From the NCBI RefSeq assembly GCF_018687735.1, contig NZ_CP061304.1:1736001-1800000 (forward strand): a DNA stretch of 64,000 bases, in the 5' to 3' direction. This document shows, one piece after another, positions 49,079 to 55,992 of this stretch (the stretch's first letter is position 1; each line of letters begins with the position of its first letter). The position numbers and the translations under genes were made by a program. This DNA comes from Polynucleobacter sp. MG-5-Ahmo-C2. GTDB taxonomy: Bacteria > Pseudomonadota > Gammaproteobacteria > Burkholderiales > Burkholderiaceae. The notes below the pieces were generated by a model that worked only from the letters and a program-made list of their open reading frames with translations, ran no database searches and had not been told where the DNA came from.

Positions 49079-49554
49079 GCTTTTGTGTGAATCTCTTTTA
49101 GGCTCATTGAATCTAGTTTATCCAATGGCATTGCGGCAAGAATGTTAATTCGCTTTTCAAGTCCATTCATAACGCTTACGAAAGCGGCTTTCTTTTCTAA
49201 GTCTGTACCCTGAACTTGTGATTGATCTGGAAAGCCCCAGTGAGCAGTCACAGGCTGGCCCGGCCAATAAGGGCATTGCTCGCCAGCAGCTTGATCACAA
49301 ACAGTAATGATGAAATCCATCTTAGGAGCATCAGGCAGCCCATAGACATCCCAACTTTTGCTTTTGAGCTTGGCTGAGTCATAGCCCATTTCTTTTGCGA
49401 GGTCGGCTGCAATGGGATTAACAGAAGTGCCTGGACTAGAACCCGCTGAATAACCAACAAACTTGCCACTTGGGTGAGTAGAAGAAAGTGCCTCACCAAT
49501 AATTGAGCGGGCTGAGTTATGGGTGCATAAAAATAGAATGTTGTATTGTTTCAT
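49075..49554 (-). CDS. arsC: Arsenate reductase, thioredoxin-coupled low-molecular-weight phosphatase fold
   Basis: A 159-residue protein with the CX5R loop CTHNSARS (Cys10 to Arg16) at the N-terminus and further cysteines in ITVCDQAAGEQCPYWPG that can relay a disulfide. It reduces arsenate to arsenite. It is the second gene of arsR-arsC-aqpS, overlapping both partners by four bases. Confidence 0.9.
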   Translation of the reverse strand: MKQYNILFLCTHNSARSIIGEALSSTHPSGKFVGYSAGSSPGTSVNPIAADLAKEMGYDSAKLKSKSWDVYGLPDAPKMDFIITVCDQAAGEQCPYWPGQPVTAHWGFPDQSQVQGTDLEKKAAFVSVMNGLEKRINILAAMPLDKLDSMSLKEIHTKA

Positions 49555-49880
49555 TTGGCCTTGGCTTTCTGAAGAGGTTGAACGAGGCTACACGGTTTAC
49601 CACCACAGCAGTTATCTAATAAAAACTCACTTAACTTTAGTACCTGTTCTGCATTTGGGCGATAAATCAAATTACGGCTTTGACGCTCAACCAACAAGAG
49701 TTCGGCATCAAGCAAATCTTTTAGGTGAAAACTAAGCGTGGCATTAGGAATGCCTAGTTTTTCAATAATCTCGCTCGGAGTTAATCCCTTATCACCACGC
49801 TGAACAATGAGGCGAAATACATTAAGCCGGGTTTCTTGCCCTAGTGCGAGAAATGCTGAAATAACTTGAGTATTTTTCAT
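49551..49880 (-). CDS. arsR: ArsR/SmtB-family arsenic-responsive repressor
   Basis: A 109-residue winged-helix repressor. The helix-turn-helix is LTPSEIIEKLGIPNATLSFHL (given from about residue 33 on, in which GIPNATLSFHL is the recognition helix). The canonical ELCVC metal site is missing. A cysteine cluster, NCCGGKPC, is placed near residue 90-97 at the C-terminal side, close to the arrangement reported for some ArsR proteins with C-terminal arsenite sites. It heads the ars operon. Confidence 0.88.
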   Translation of the reverse strand: MKNTQVISAFLALGQETRLNVFRLIVQRGDKGLTPSEIIEKLGIPNATLSFHLKDLLDAELLLVERQSRNLIYRPNAEQVLKLSEFLLDNCCGGKPCSLVQPLQKAKAK

Positions 49881-49902
49881 ATTTCCAATTATATGGAAAT
49901 AT
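49879..49902. promoter_or_regulatory. ArsR operator candidate
   Basis: ATATTTCCA and TGGAAATAT flank a six-base AT-only spacer. The repeat overlaps the arsR start codon by two bases, so the bound repressor would block its own operon. Confidence 0.6.
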
Positions 49903-49926
49903 ATATTTCATGATTGTGACAACTAA

Positions 49927-49990
49927 TATCGTTTCAGACGATAGTAAGCAGCATCAGGATGTCTAGTGGATAAGTTCTTTTAAGGACAAA
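49927..49990. repeat. Palindromic repeat cluster E (diverged)
   Basis: TATCGT/ACGATA around TTCAG at 49927-49943, then CAGGATGTC, then TTCTTTTAAGGAC at 49976-49988 followed by AAATCATCATTC. The order and the flanking words match cluster A at 54427-54525, with more changes. Confidence 0.5.
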
Positions 49991-50026
49991 TCATCATTCG
50001 AACAAATAGGCGAGAGATACCGCCTC

Positions 50027-50542
50027 TTACTTGCGATAGCTATCAAATTTTTGACTCAGCGCCTCTACGGCCTTTGTTAAGGCGAACAGCTCTTTCTCTT
50101 TCATCATATCTATTTTTTGATGGAGCAATTCAATTTCCAGCTCTGCCTTTACATTAACCTCAAAATCATTATTAGCCTGTTGCCGATCAATTTCTGAGAG
50201 TCGATTTTGGCTCATCATAATTGCCGGTGCGGTATAGGCAGCCTGAAATGACAGCATTAGATTTAAAAGAATAAAGGGGTACGGATCCCAAGTATTGCTG
50301 TTGCTTATTGAGTTATAAACAATCCAAGTAGAGATACATACACTTTGGATAATGATGAACTTCCAAGATCCCACGGTCTTTGCTACCACATCTGATATTT
50401 TTTGCCCGATAGTTAATGATCCGATGGGCTGTTCTATGTGCGCAGAACTTTGAAGGGGAAGACCGGCGCGGTGCTTTCTTCTGTGGGCACGCAGAGCCTC
50501 TAAAACTTGTAGCTCTTGATTGGTGGGCGTAGCTATTGTCAT
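50027..50542 (-). CDS. DUF1003 family membrane protein
   Basis: 171 residues. The family core is visible: the GSWKFIIIQSVCISTWIVYN first helix, WDPYPFILLNLMLSFQAAYT second helix and MMSQNRLSEIDRQQANNDFEVN loop, given here as landmarks. Two membrane segments are followed by a coiled-coil tail (about 125-170). Function is unknown. It shares the first module of the array with the ars operon but is separated from it by palindrome cluster E. Confidence 0.85.
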   Translation of the reverse strand: MTIATPTNQELQVLEALRAHRRKHRAGLPLQSSAHIEQPIGSLTIGQKISDVVAKTVGSWKFIIIQSVCISTWIVYNSISNSNTWDPYPFILLNLMLSFQAAYTAPAIMMSQNRLSEIDRQQANNDFEVNVKAELEIELLHQKIDMMKEKELFALTKAVEALSQKFDSYRK

Positions 50543-50572
50543 GTGGCTCTCCTAATAAACTTCACTCTACAC

Positions 50573-50618
50573 CCTATAAACAATAAAACCACCCGTAGGT
50601 AGTTTTATTGTTTATAGG
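50573..50618 (-). terminator. 46-base near-perfect hairpin attached to a tRNA tail
   Basis: Arms 50573-50593 and 50598-50618 are each 21 bases with one G-U-type mismatch and a four-base CGTA loop. The arm ends inside the CCACC of the tRNA-tail repeat. It is far longer than the other terminators in the array. It would end transcripts coming from the glycosyltransferase gene. Confidence 0.7.
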
Positions 50619-50650
50619 TGGCCCGGGGAGAAGTTGACCTGGGTTCTAGC
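50617..50650 (-). repeat. tRNA 3' tail fragment, copy 2
   Basis: On the minus strand it ends CCCCGGGCCACC, preceded by a decayed T-arm (GGTCAACTTC in place of GGTTCGATTCC). It lies three bases beyond the stop of the glycosyltransferase gene. Confidence 0.6.
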
Positions 50651-50652
50651 CA

Positions 50653-51318
50653 TTATTCAAAGTCGTAACTTTTCTCTAACTCCGGTATCTGGAAAATTTC
50701 ATGAGAGTATTTCAAAAAATTTTCTCGGTGCCTTCTATAGAATAAAAGTCCCTCTTTGATACTAGCTACAGAGGCACCTTGTTCAAGCATCTTATCCCAA
50801 AGGTTCCAATCCTCTTGGGGGTGGGCACCATCTTCATATCTCTTTTTATAGCCGATTTTTTGACCCAAGGCTGTTCTATACATCATGGATCCGTGATGCT
50901 GTTCTTGACGATTCCAATATAAATCACCTTGATGGGGAAACGCTTGGATGGGTATCCGCATTAAGATGTCCTTCTTTAATTCTCCGGTAACAATAACGTC
51001 GTAAGTGACAATATCGGCACTGGCATTAGATAGCATTTCAATTGCGTCTGAGCGCAACCAATTATCAGCCCCTATAAATAAGACATACTCAGTATTTACT
51101 CTAGAAAGCATGTCTTGAAAGTTATCTACAACACCTAAATTTTCATCCCTCAGTACGTATTCAATATCAGGATATAAAGCTGGTAAATGATTGCAATCAA
51201 AGCCACCATCATCAACAAATAAAATTCTCGCAGGAGAAATCGTTTGGGAGAGCAGTGACTCGATGCAATGGGCGGCAAGGTGTCCATATCTATAAGAAGC
51301 AATAACGACAGTAATCAT
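50653..51318 (-). CDS. Family 2 glycosyltransferase
   Basis: About 221 residues with the GT-A start TVVIASYRYGHLAAHCIESLL, the FVDDGG acidic turn near residue 36 and a FIGADNWLR segment in place of the usual DxD line near residue 86. Cytoplasmic; it probably transfers a sugar in surface polysaccharide synthesis. ATG at 51318 begins the fold; the frame is open to 51351. No other glycan genes are close, which fits a transferred single-gene module. The gene ends at a tRNA tail. Confidence 0.8.
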   Translation of the reverse strand: MITVVIASYRYGHLAAHCIESLLSQTISPARILFVDDGGFDCNHLPALYPDIEYVLRDENLGVVDNFQDMLSRVNTEYVLFIGADNWLRSDAIEMLSNASADIVTYDVIVTGELKKDILMRIPIQAFPHQGDLYWNRQEQHHGSMMYRTALGQKIGYKKRYEDGAHPQEDWNLWDKMLEQGASVASIKEGLLFYRRHRENFLKYSHEIFQIPELEKSYDFE

Positions 51319-51503
51319 ATTGAGTGTCATTAGAGCATGAAACCATGACATTAATACTCATATAATTCGAACCGCCATTCCCCAGACCCCAAAGATGCTT
51401 TGAATATTTTTTGGCGTTGCAGAATCGATCAATTAAATACATGTAATGAGCAAGTAACAAAGAAATTGTAAATTCTTTGGTTTTCTTCCAACACTTAGGT
51501 TTC

Positions 51504-52007
51504 ATGCCACTAATTCGTAAAATTCTTTTGCTTCTTATTTTGATGGGGTCCTGCTTTGTTGCTCTGTCTTCTGAAGTAAAGTACGTAGTCCTACTTGAAA
51601 ATGGAGTCAAAGCAGGTCATCAAACCGTCAAACGTCATGGCAATAAAGTTGATGTTAATTTTGACTTTAAAGAAAATGGGCGAGGACCAACCCTAAAAGA
51701 GCACATAACGCTAGCCTCTGATGGGACCATGAAAAACTATCGCGTTTCGGGTATTTCTGAAATGGGTGGTGCAGTAAGAGAACAATTTACCATCAAACAT
51801 AGCCCCAAGAAATTAAATCAAGGCGGCTTTTATCTTCCCATGAATTCCTCTTGGGAGGTAAATTCGCTGATGATTACCGCCCTTAGTAAAAGTAAGAACA
51901 ATTACTTACCATTGCTCCCCTCGGGCGGAATCGACCACGGCTACAGGATGCCTACATCCGCACTTAGACTAATGCCTACTTTATTCGTAGTGAGTCCACA
52001 TTCTTAA
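51504..52007 (+). pseudogene. Truncated N-terminal part of an amidohydrolase-type exported protein
   Basis: A signal peptide (MPLIRKILLLLILMGSC) is followed by a domain with KYVVLLENGVKAGHQTV, FKENGRGPTLKEHITL and YLPLLPSGG. This resembles the N-terminal lead of large amidohydrolase-family proteins as I remember them, where LLPSGG is followed by the metal-dependent domain. Here the homology stops at about residue 140 and the frame runs into a tRNA-tail repeat (GGGCGGAATCGACC) and ends at 52007. It looks cut by the insertion or recombination that made the repeat. It is one of only two plus-strand genes in the array. Confidence 0.6.
51923..51955 (-). repeat. tRNA 3' tail fragment, copy 3
   Basis: Plus-strand GGGCGGAATCGACCACGG followed by CTACAGGATGCC matches the copies at 52595 and 63542 (GGGCGGAATCGACCAGGG and CTAGGATG). 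It forms the 3' part of the truncated gene. Confidence 0.6.
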
Positions 52008-52247
52008 GATTCGAACCGTCTTCTCCTTGCGGAAAATTTCATAAACTAAGCGATGCTGAATATTAATTCTGCGTGAGTAAGCCCCTTTTAGATCACCAAC
52101 TAACTTCTCATAAGGCGGTGGATTTTGTAGGGGATCTACTTCTAAAATATCCAATAAAGCCTGGGTTTTATCTTTAAGGCCAGCGGCAGATAGTTTTTTT
52201 GCATCCTTAATGGCATATTTGGAATAAGCTAAATTCCAAGTCACCAC
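51981..52247 (-). CDS. YoeB/RelE-type toxin
   Basis: An 88-residue ParE/RelE-fold mRNA interferase. The family pattern includes WNLAYSKYAIKDAKKL, the GDLKGAYSRRINIQHRLVYEI core with conserved Arg and His residues, and the C-terminal MWTHYE. It cleaves ribosome-bound mRNA unless bound by its antitoxin. It overlaps the antitoxin gene by seven bases. Its 3' end overlaps the truncated plus-strand gene by 27 bp. Confidence 0.88.
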   Translation of the reverse strand: MVTWNLAYSKYAIKDAKKLSAAGLKDKTQALLDILEVDPLQNPPPYEKLVGDLKGAYSRRINIQHRLVYEIFRKEKTVRILRMWTHYE

Positions 52248-52483
52248 TTCAATGCCCTTTTACTTTTAGCAATAGGCTCAGCCATAGCGTCTTTAATTGA
52301 TTCACGCATTCCTGGAATTGCCAATAGATACAGCGTCTCCTGAATAGCGCTCCAATCTTCTTCAGAAACTAAAACCGCATTTGCTCGCTTACCAGAAATA
52401 ACTACTGGCTTGTGTGACTCTGCTGTCTGATCAATCAACCGGTAGAGACCGGCGCGTGCTTCGCTTGCGGTTATTGTGGTCAT
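52241..52483 (-). CDS. YefM/Phd-type antitoxin
   Basis: About 80 residues starting TTITASEARAGLYRLIDQ, the typical Phd/YefM DNA-binding N-terminus, with KPVVISGKRANAVLVSEEDW next and an acidic/basic toxin-binding tail. ATG at 52483 follows AAAAGGAG and is preferred over 52531, which would lie inside the promoter. It represses its own promoter through GTAC-core palindromes. Confidence 0.88.
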   Translation of the reverse strand: MTTITASEARAGLYRLIDQTAESHKPVVISGKRANAVLVSEEDWSAIQETLYLLAIPGMRESIKDAMAEPIAKSKRALKW

Positions 52484-52502
52484 GATTTCACTCCTTTTGA
52501 AT

Positions 52503-52531
52503 ATAGTACGCAAAAGCGTACGCTTTGTCAA
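52503..52531 (-). promoter_or_regulatory. Promoter and operator of the yefM-yoeB-like pair
   Basis: On the minus strand TTGACA (52526-52531) and TACTAT (52503-52508) are 17 bases apart, close to the sigma-70 ideal. The spacer contains AGCGTACGCT, a perfect palindrome, and a second GCGTAC copy overlapping the -10 element. YefM-type antitoxins bind paired sites of this kind. Confidence 0.8.
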
Positions 52532-52562
52532 GTTGCCATCTCATGCGCCTGACCAAAAGAAA

Positions 52563-52585
52563 ATGCCCCGCATATAGCAGGGCAT
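52563..52585 (-). terminator. Intrinsic terminator after a tRNA tail, type 1
   Basis: ATGCCCCGC/GCAGGGCAT with an ATATA loop; on the minus strand the stem is followed by TTTTC. The same stem recurs at 61758-61780 with a different loop. Confidence 0.85.
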
Positions 52586-52594
52586 TATTAAGTT

Positions 52595-52634
52595 TGGTGG
52601 CCCGGGGCGGAATCGAACCAGGGCCTAGGATGCC
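52595..52634 (-). repeat. tRNA 3' tail fragment, copy 4
   Basis: The minus strand reads GGTTCGATTCCGCCCCGGG then CCACCA: a complete T-arm loop, acceptor strand and CCA. The sequence before it is CCTAGGCCCT in place of the tRNA-Phe variable region. It lies six bases beyond the stop of the sensor kinase gene. Confidence 0.8.
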
Positions 52635-52639
52635 TAACT

Positions 52640-54358
52640 CTAGCTATAGGCAGCAGATGGCAATTCAATGACAAACCGTGTACCACCGCCAACCAAATCC
52701 TCATGATGGATTGAGCCACTATATCTAGTAACAATATGCTTACAAAGCCATAAACCTAGACCCATACCAGTCTGCTTGGTTGTACTCAGGAGCTCAAAAA
52801 GCTGGGGTTTGAATTCAACGGGCACACCTGGCCCATTGTCAGAAACACTGAGACGGACGGACTGACCAACCTTAGTAGCCTCTAATGCTATACGATGCTG
52901 GAGCGTTCCTGACTTAGCCAAAGCCTGAATTGCGTTATTCAGTAGATTTAATATGACTTGCTCGATTTCAGATGGATTCACCATAATCACCAGATCATCA
53001 TCGACTCGAAGCTGAATTTGAATATTCTTGCTCTTAAGCTCTGGCTTGACAATCTCTAGAACGCTTGAAACCAAGTCGCCCAATTGAACTGCTTGAGTGT
53101 TGGATTCGCCATCTGTAAAGATTGATCTGAGGGATTTAACAATCGTCGCAGCCCTCGTATTATCTTGCTCAAGTGAATCCAAGATTTCTTTACCCAACTC
53201 AGGATTAAGAGCCCCATTTTCTAATTTCATTTTAAGAAACTGAATATTCAGATTCGATGCGCCAAGTGGTTGATTGAGTTCGTGCGCAATGGATGCCGAT
53301 AGGGCACCAGTCGCCGCGGTCTTATTGGCTTTTAGTAGTGAGCCAACCATAAAATCGCGTTCGTCTAATAACATTTGTATTTGTGCTTTTTCTTTTTTCA
53401 GCCTTTTATTCCAAGACCAAAAAAGAATGAGTCCCAGCAATAGCATCACCCCAAAGATGGATGCGTAAATTGCCACAATACGCCAATAACCATAATCAAA
53501 TCGTACTGAAAACCATTTTTCTTTTAGGCTTTGCTTTTCCTGCTCAGTTAATGTGTCGAGCACTTTGTTGGTTAAGGTGACTAACTCAGGCCAATCCTTT
53601 CTAACCATCATAGACTCACCCTGAATGGGAAAGTTTGTAGGGGCCGCTACTGTAAGATTCGAAAAACCATACTGAGCGATCATAAAAGTAGCATTGACTA
53701 AGTCCGCGACATAAGCATCGCCAACGCCCGATGAAATGGCTTGTAGCGCTTCATGTTGTGTCTTTTTTTCGATAAACTCAAAATCAGATACCTCTTTACG
53801 CACCAAGCCATTTACGACAAAGCCCTTAACGCCTACAATTTTTTTTCCAGACAGATCACCAAGCGAAATAATTCGCGCGCTATCGGTCCTAGTGATAATT
53901 ACCCATGGAGAGAAAAGGTACTGATTTGTATACAGCACATACTTCAGTCGTTCTGGTAAAAATCTGCCAGTCATGAACACATCTGGACCATTCGCTGTTC
54001 CTATAAAAGGGATTGCCTCAGAAAAAGAGCCAGAGAATTGATCTTTGAATTCGCAATTTAGCTTATATACCGCACATGTAATCTTGGCGTAATCTATTGC
54101 CAAGCCAACGGGCTGCTTTTTATCGTAAAAATATGGCGGGGCTTCAGCACTTACCCAAAATCTAATTTTATGATTGGCATCGATCCACTGTTTTTCAGAA
54201 TCCGATGGCTGAATTTTCCCAATCAAGCGATCTGAAATCGCTACAACATCTGGGCTAATAGCATCATCTTTTATCTGAGCCAACGCATTGGAAGTAAAGA
54301 TCCCAATAAAAAAGACAATATAAATATTGCTTAAATGGATTTTGGCAATATTTTTCAA
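52640..54358 (-). CDS. Sensor histidine kinase with periplasmic solute-binding domain
   Basis: A 572-residue membrane kinase. It has a signal peptide (about 1-27) and a bacterial solute-binding domain family 3 (about 65-290, with FWVSAEAPPYFYD and YVADLVNATF). One membrane helix (about 297-320) is followed by HisKA with His359 in IAHELNQPLG. The HATPase N box is NLLNNAIQA, G1 DNGPGVP and G2 GMGLGLWL. It should sense an amino acid-like or other small ligand. No response regulator is in the window. It fills one module alone. Confidence 0.9.
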   Translation of the reverse strand: MKNIAKIHLSNIYIVFFIGIFTSNALAQIKDDAISPDVVAISDRLIGKIQPSDSEKQWIDANHKIRFWVSAEAPPYFYDKKQPVGLAIDYAKITCAVYKLNCEFKDQFSGSFSEAIPFIGTANGPDVFMTGRFLPERLKYVLYTNQYLFSPWVIITRTDSARIISLGDLSGKKIVGVKGFVVNGLVRKEVSDFEFIEKKTQHEALQAISSGVGDAYVADLVNATFMIAQYGFSNLTVAAPTNFPIQGESMMVRKDWPELVTLTNKVLDTLTEQEKQSLKEKWFSVRFDYGYWRIVAIYASIFGVMLLLGLILFWSWNKRLKKEKAQIQMLLDERDFMVGSLLKANKTAATGALSASIAHELNQPLGASNLNIQFLKMKLENGALNPELGKEILDSLEQDNTRAATIVKSLRSIFTDGESNTQAVQLGDLVSSVLEIVKPELKSKNIQIQLRVDDDLVIMVNPSEIEQVILNLLNNAIQALAKSGTLQHRIALEATKVGQSVRLSVSDNGPGVPVEFKPQLFELLSTTKQTGMGLGLWLCKHIVTRYSGSIHHEDLVGGGTRFVIELPSAAYS

Positions 54359-54426
54359 AATGAATTTGTTGGCGCCTTTTTTTCTTAAATTCTATAGCAA
54401 TACTTTGGCAGAACATAGAGGTAATA

Positions 54427-54525
54427 AATGTCGTTTTAAACGACATTGAGAGTTAATGGACTCTTGACCGACACAGGGATGTTTAATTGACATGTCCTTT
54501 AAAAGGACAATTCATGATGAGGATA
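54427..54525. repeat. Palindromic repeat cluster A
   Basis: A 21-base palindrome at 54427-54447 (AATGTCGTTT, T, AAACGACATT), then CCGACACAGGGATGT at 54469-54483, then TGTCCTTTAAAAGGACA at 54493-54509, then ATTCATGATGAGGATATC. The same order of words occurs in cluster D. It lies 70-165 bp upstream of the sensor kinase start and could carry its promoter. Confidence 0.75.
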
Positions 54526-54567
54526 TCGGGCTCTAATGGTGGCTACCCCTACCAAGCCACTAAAGAA

Positions 54568-54590
54568 AATAGCCCAAAAAGTGGGCTATT
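54568..54590 (-). terminator. Intrinsic terminator after a tRNA tail, type 2
   Basis: Perfect nine-base stem AATAGCCCA/TGGGCTATT with a five-base loop; TTTTC follows on the minus strand. It differs in sequence from the type 1 stem but holds the same place relative to the tRNA tail. Confidence 0.9.
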
Positions 54591-54598
54591 GAGATTCT

Positions 54599-54643
54599 TG
54601 GTGGCCCGGGGCGGAATCGAACCACCGACACAAGGATTTTCAA
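54599..54643 (-). repeat. tRNA-Phe 3' half, copy 5 (best preserved)
   Basis: Minus strand: TTGAAAATCC (GAA anticodon loop and 3' stem), TTGTGTCGG variable region, TGGTTCGATTCC T-arm, GCCCCGGGCC acceptor and ACCA. About 45 bases match what a betaproteobacterial tRNA-Phe should read from anticodon to CCA. The 5' half is missing or unrecognisable, so this is a fragment and not a functional gene. Such 3' halves are the usual mark of integrase attachment sites. The 190 bp between it and 54833 hold no gene. Confidence 0.85.
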
Positions 54644-54832
54644 ATATCCTCCGATAGACCGCTTTCGCAAGCATTTCAAGGGCTTGAGTCACTAGTCTCG
54701 ACTTATCAAAAACTATACGTCCTTGTGCCGGTCAAATTTGGCAATGAAATCAGAATCTTGCGAGGGGCAATTTTTCTGTGCGCACAGATTGTGTTGCCAT
54801 ATCCTTCCACTCAACTGCCATAGTGTCTTGTA

Positions 54833-54851
54833 ATGTCGTTTAAAACGACAT
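54833..54851. repeat. TGTCG-type palindrome
   Basis: ATGTCGTTT, A, AAACGACAT: nine-base perfect arms. Identical in its core to 57746-57762 and 60641-60657. Confidence 0.85.
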
Positions 54852-54884
54852 CTATCGTTAATTATCGCGGCAACTTTTACTTTG

Positions 54885-54970
54885 ATAGCCTTATATGCGT
54901 ATATACGCATATATGAGATGTCTTTTTAAAGGACGTTTCAGTAAGCGTCTATTACATCGACGCTTAAATT
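54885..54970. repeat. Direct repeat B, on the 3' side of cydB
   Basis: Aligns with 57460-57544 over its full length. It begins ATAGCC and contains a perfect 22-bp palindrome at 54892-54913 (arm TATATGCGTAT). Then comes GATGTCTTTTTAAAGGACG, and it ends in a decayed GCGTC..GACGC pair. It lies six bases beyond the cydB stop. Its partner lies upstream of cydA in the same orientation. Confidence 0.85.
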
Positions 54971-54976
54971 GCTGTT

Positions 54977-55990
54977 TTAGTAATAACTAAGCGGCTCAGT
55001 TTTGCCCCAGAAGATTTTGTAGGAATAAATGGTGTATCCGATAATAGTTGGTAGCACAATTACAGCGCCCCAAAATATTACCCATAATGACTCTGTAGCG
55101 GAAGCCGCTTCCCAGATTGTCATTTTGTCCACGACGATATAAGGAAACATGCTGTAAGCAATTCCTAAAAAAGCCAGAACAAAGATGGCTACGCTTAGGG
55201 CAAAAGGAATCCAAACTGCCGCTGGCTTATCTCTTTGCATTTTTATCAAGTTCAAATCAATTAAGACAAAACACGCCAGGGTCAGAACTGGAAAAGGAAG
55301 TAAGAAAAAGATATTAGGAAGGTTAAACCACTTAGCCGCAATCGCTGAACTAAAGAATGGTGTCGCCACAGAAATAATCCCAACACCTAGCGCCGTTAAT
55401 AAGAGGCATTTTCTTGCCCAGCCAACAGCCTTAAGTTGTAACTCGCCAGACGTCTTCATAATCAGCCAGCTGGCTCCTAATAGAGCATATCCAGCAGGCA
55501 GACAAAGCGCCACGATGAAAGAAAATATCCAACCTAAGTAGCCCGAATCAAAACCAATCACCTCTCTACCAACCATCACACCTTGGGATGCCGCCGCCAA
55601 GAAACTACCAAAAAAGAATAAAAAATTCCAGACTGCCTTCTGGCTCAAATGTGCTTTTGCGCGAAAGTCAAAAGATACGCCTCGCAATATTAAGCCGGCC
55701 AACATGATGCCCACAGGCAAATAAAGCTCGGTCAGAATGATTCCATGTGCCATTGGAAAGGCAATCAAGAGTACGCCAACTCCAAGCACTAACCACGTTT
55801 CATTCGCATCCCAAAAAGGGCCGATTGATGAAATCATGATGTCTTTTTCAGAATCGCTTGCCTGATTTAATAAGATGCCAACGCCTAGGTCATATCCGTC
55901 CAGAACAACATAAGCGACCATAGCAATGCCCATTGCAACCAAAAAGAAAAGTGGCAACCAACCCGATGGTTCAGATAAATTAGGAATCAT
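54977..55990 (-). CDS. cydB: Cytochrome bd-type quinol oxidase subunit II
   Basis: 337 residues with about nine hydrophobic segments. The start AYVVLDGYDLGVGIL, GPFWDANETWLVLGVGVLLIAFP in parts, and the RGVSFDFRAKA motif are diagnostic. It pairs with CydA to reduce oxygen with quinol, at high affinity or with cyanide tolerance. It is two bases downstream of cydA. The cydAB pair is bracketed by direct repeats B and C. Confidence 0.94.
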   Translation of the reverse strand: MIPNLSEPSGWLPLFFLVAMGIAMVAYVVLDGYDLGVGILLNQASDSEKDIMISSIGPFWDANETWLVLGVGVLLIAFPMAHGIILTELYLPVGIMLAGLILRGVSFDFRAKAHLSQKAVWNFLFFFGSFLAAASQGVMVGREVIGFDSGYLGWIFSFIVALCLPAGYALLGASWLIMKTSGELQLKAVGWARKCLLLTALGVGIISVATPFFSSAIAAKWFNLPNIFFLLPFPVLTLACFVLIDLNLIKMQRDKPAAVWIPFALSVAIFVLAFLGIAYSMFPYIVVDKMTIWEAASATESLWVIFWGAVIVLPTIIGYTIYSYKIFWGKTEPLSYY

Positions 55991-55992
55991 GT

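Noticed and set aside
51290..51610. Minus-strand frame of 106 codons
   Set aside because: Antisense to the signal peptide of the truncated gene at 51504 and overlapping the glycosyltransferase start. No family features.
54599..54690. Functional tRNA-Phe gene at copy 5
   Set aside because: The 3' half is good, but the D-arm and 5' acceptor strand are not present upstream, so no cloverleaf can form.
54713..54910. Minus-strand frame beginning inside the 22-bp palindrome of repeat B
   Set aside because: The palindrome itself encodes MRIYAY by chance. A similar false frame begins at repeat C on the plus strand (57470). Neither shows protein-like features.
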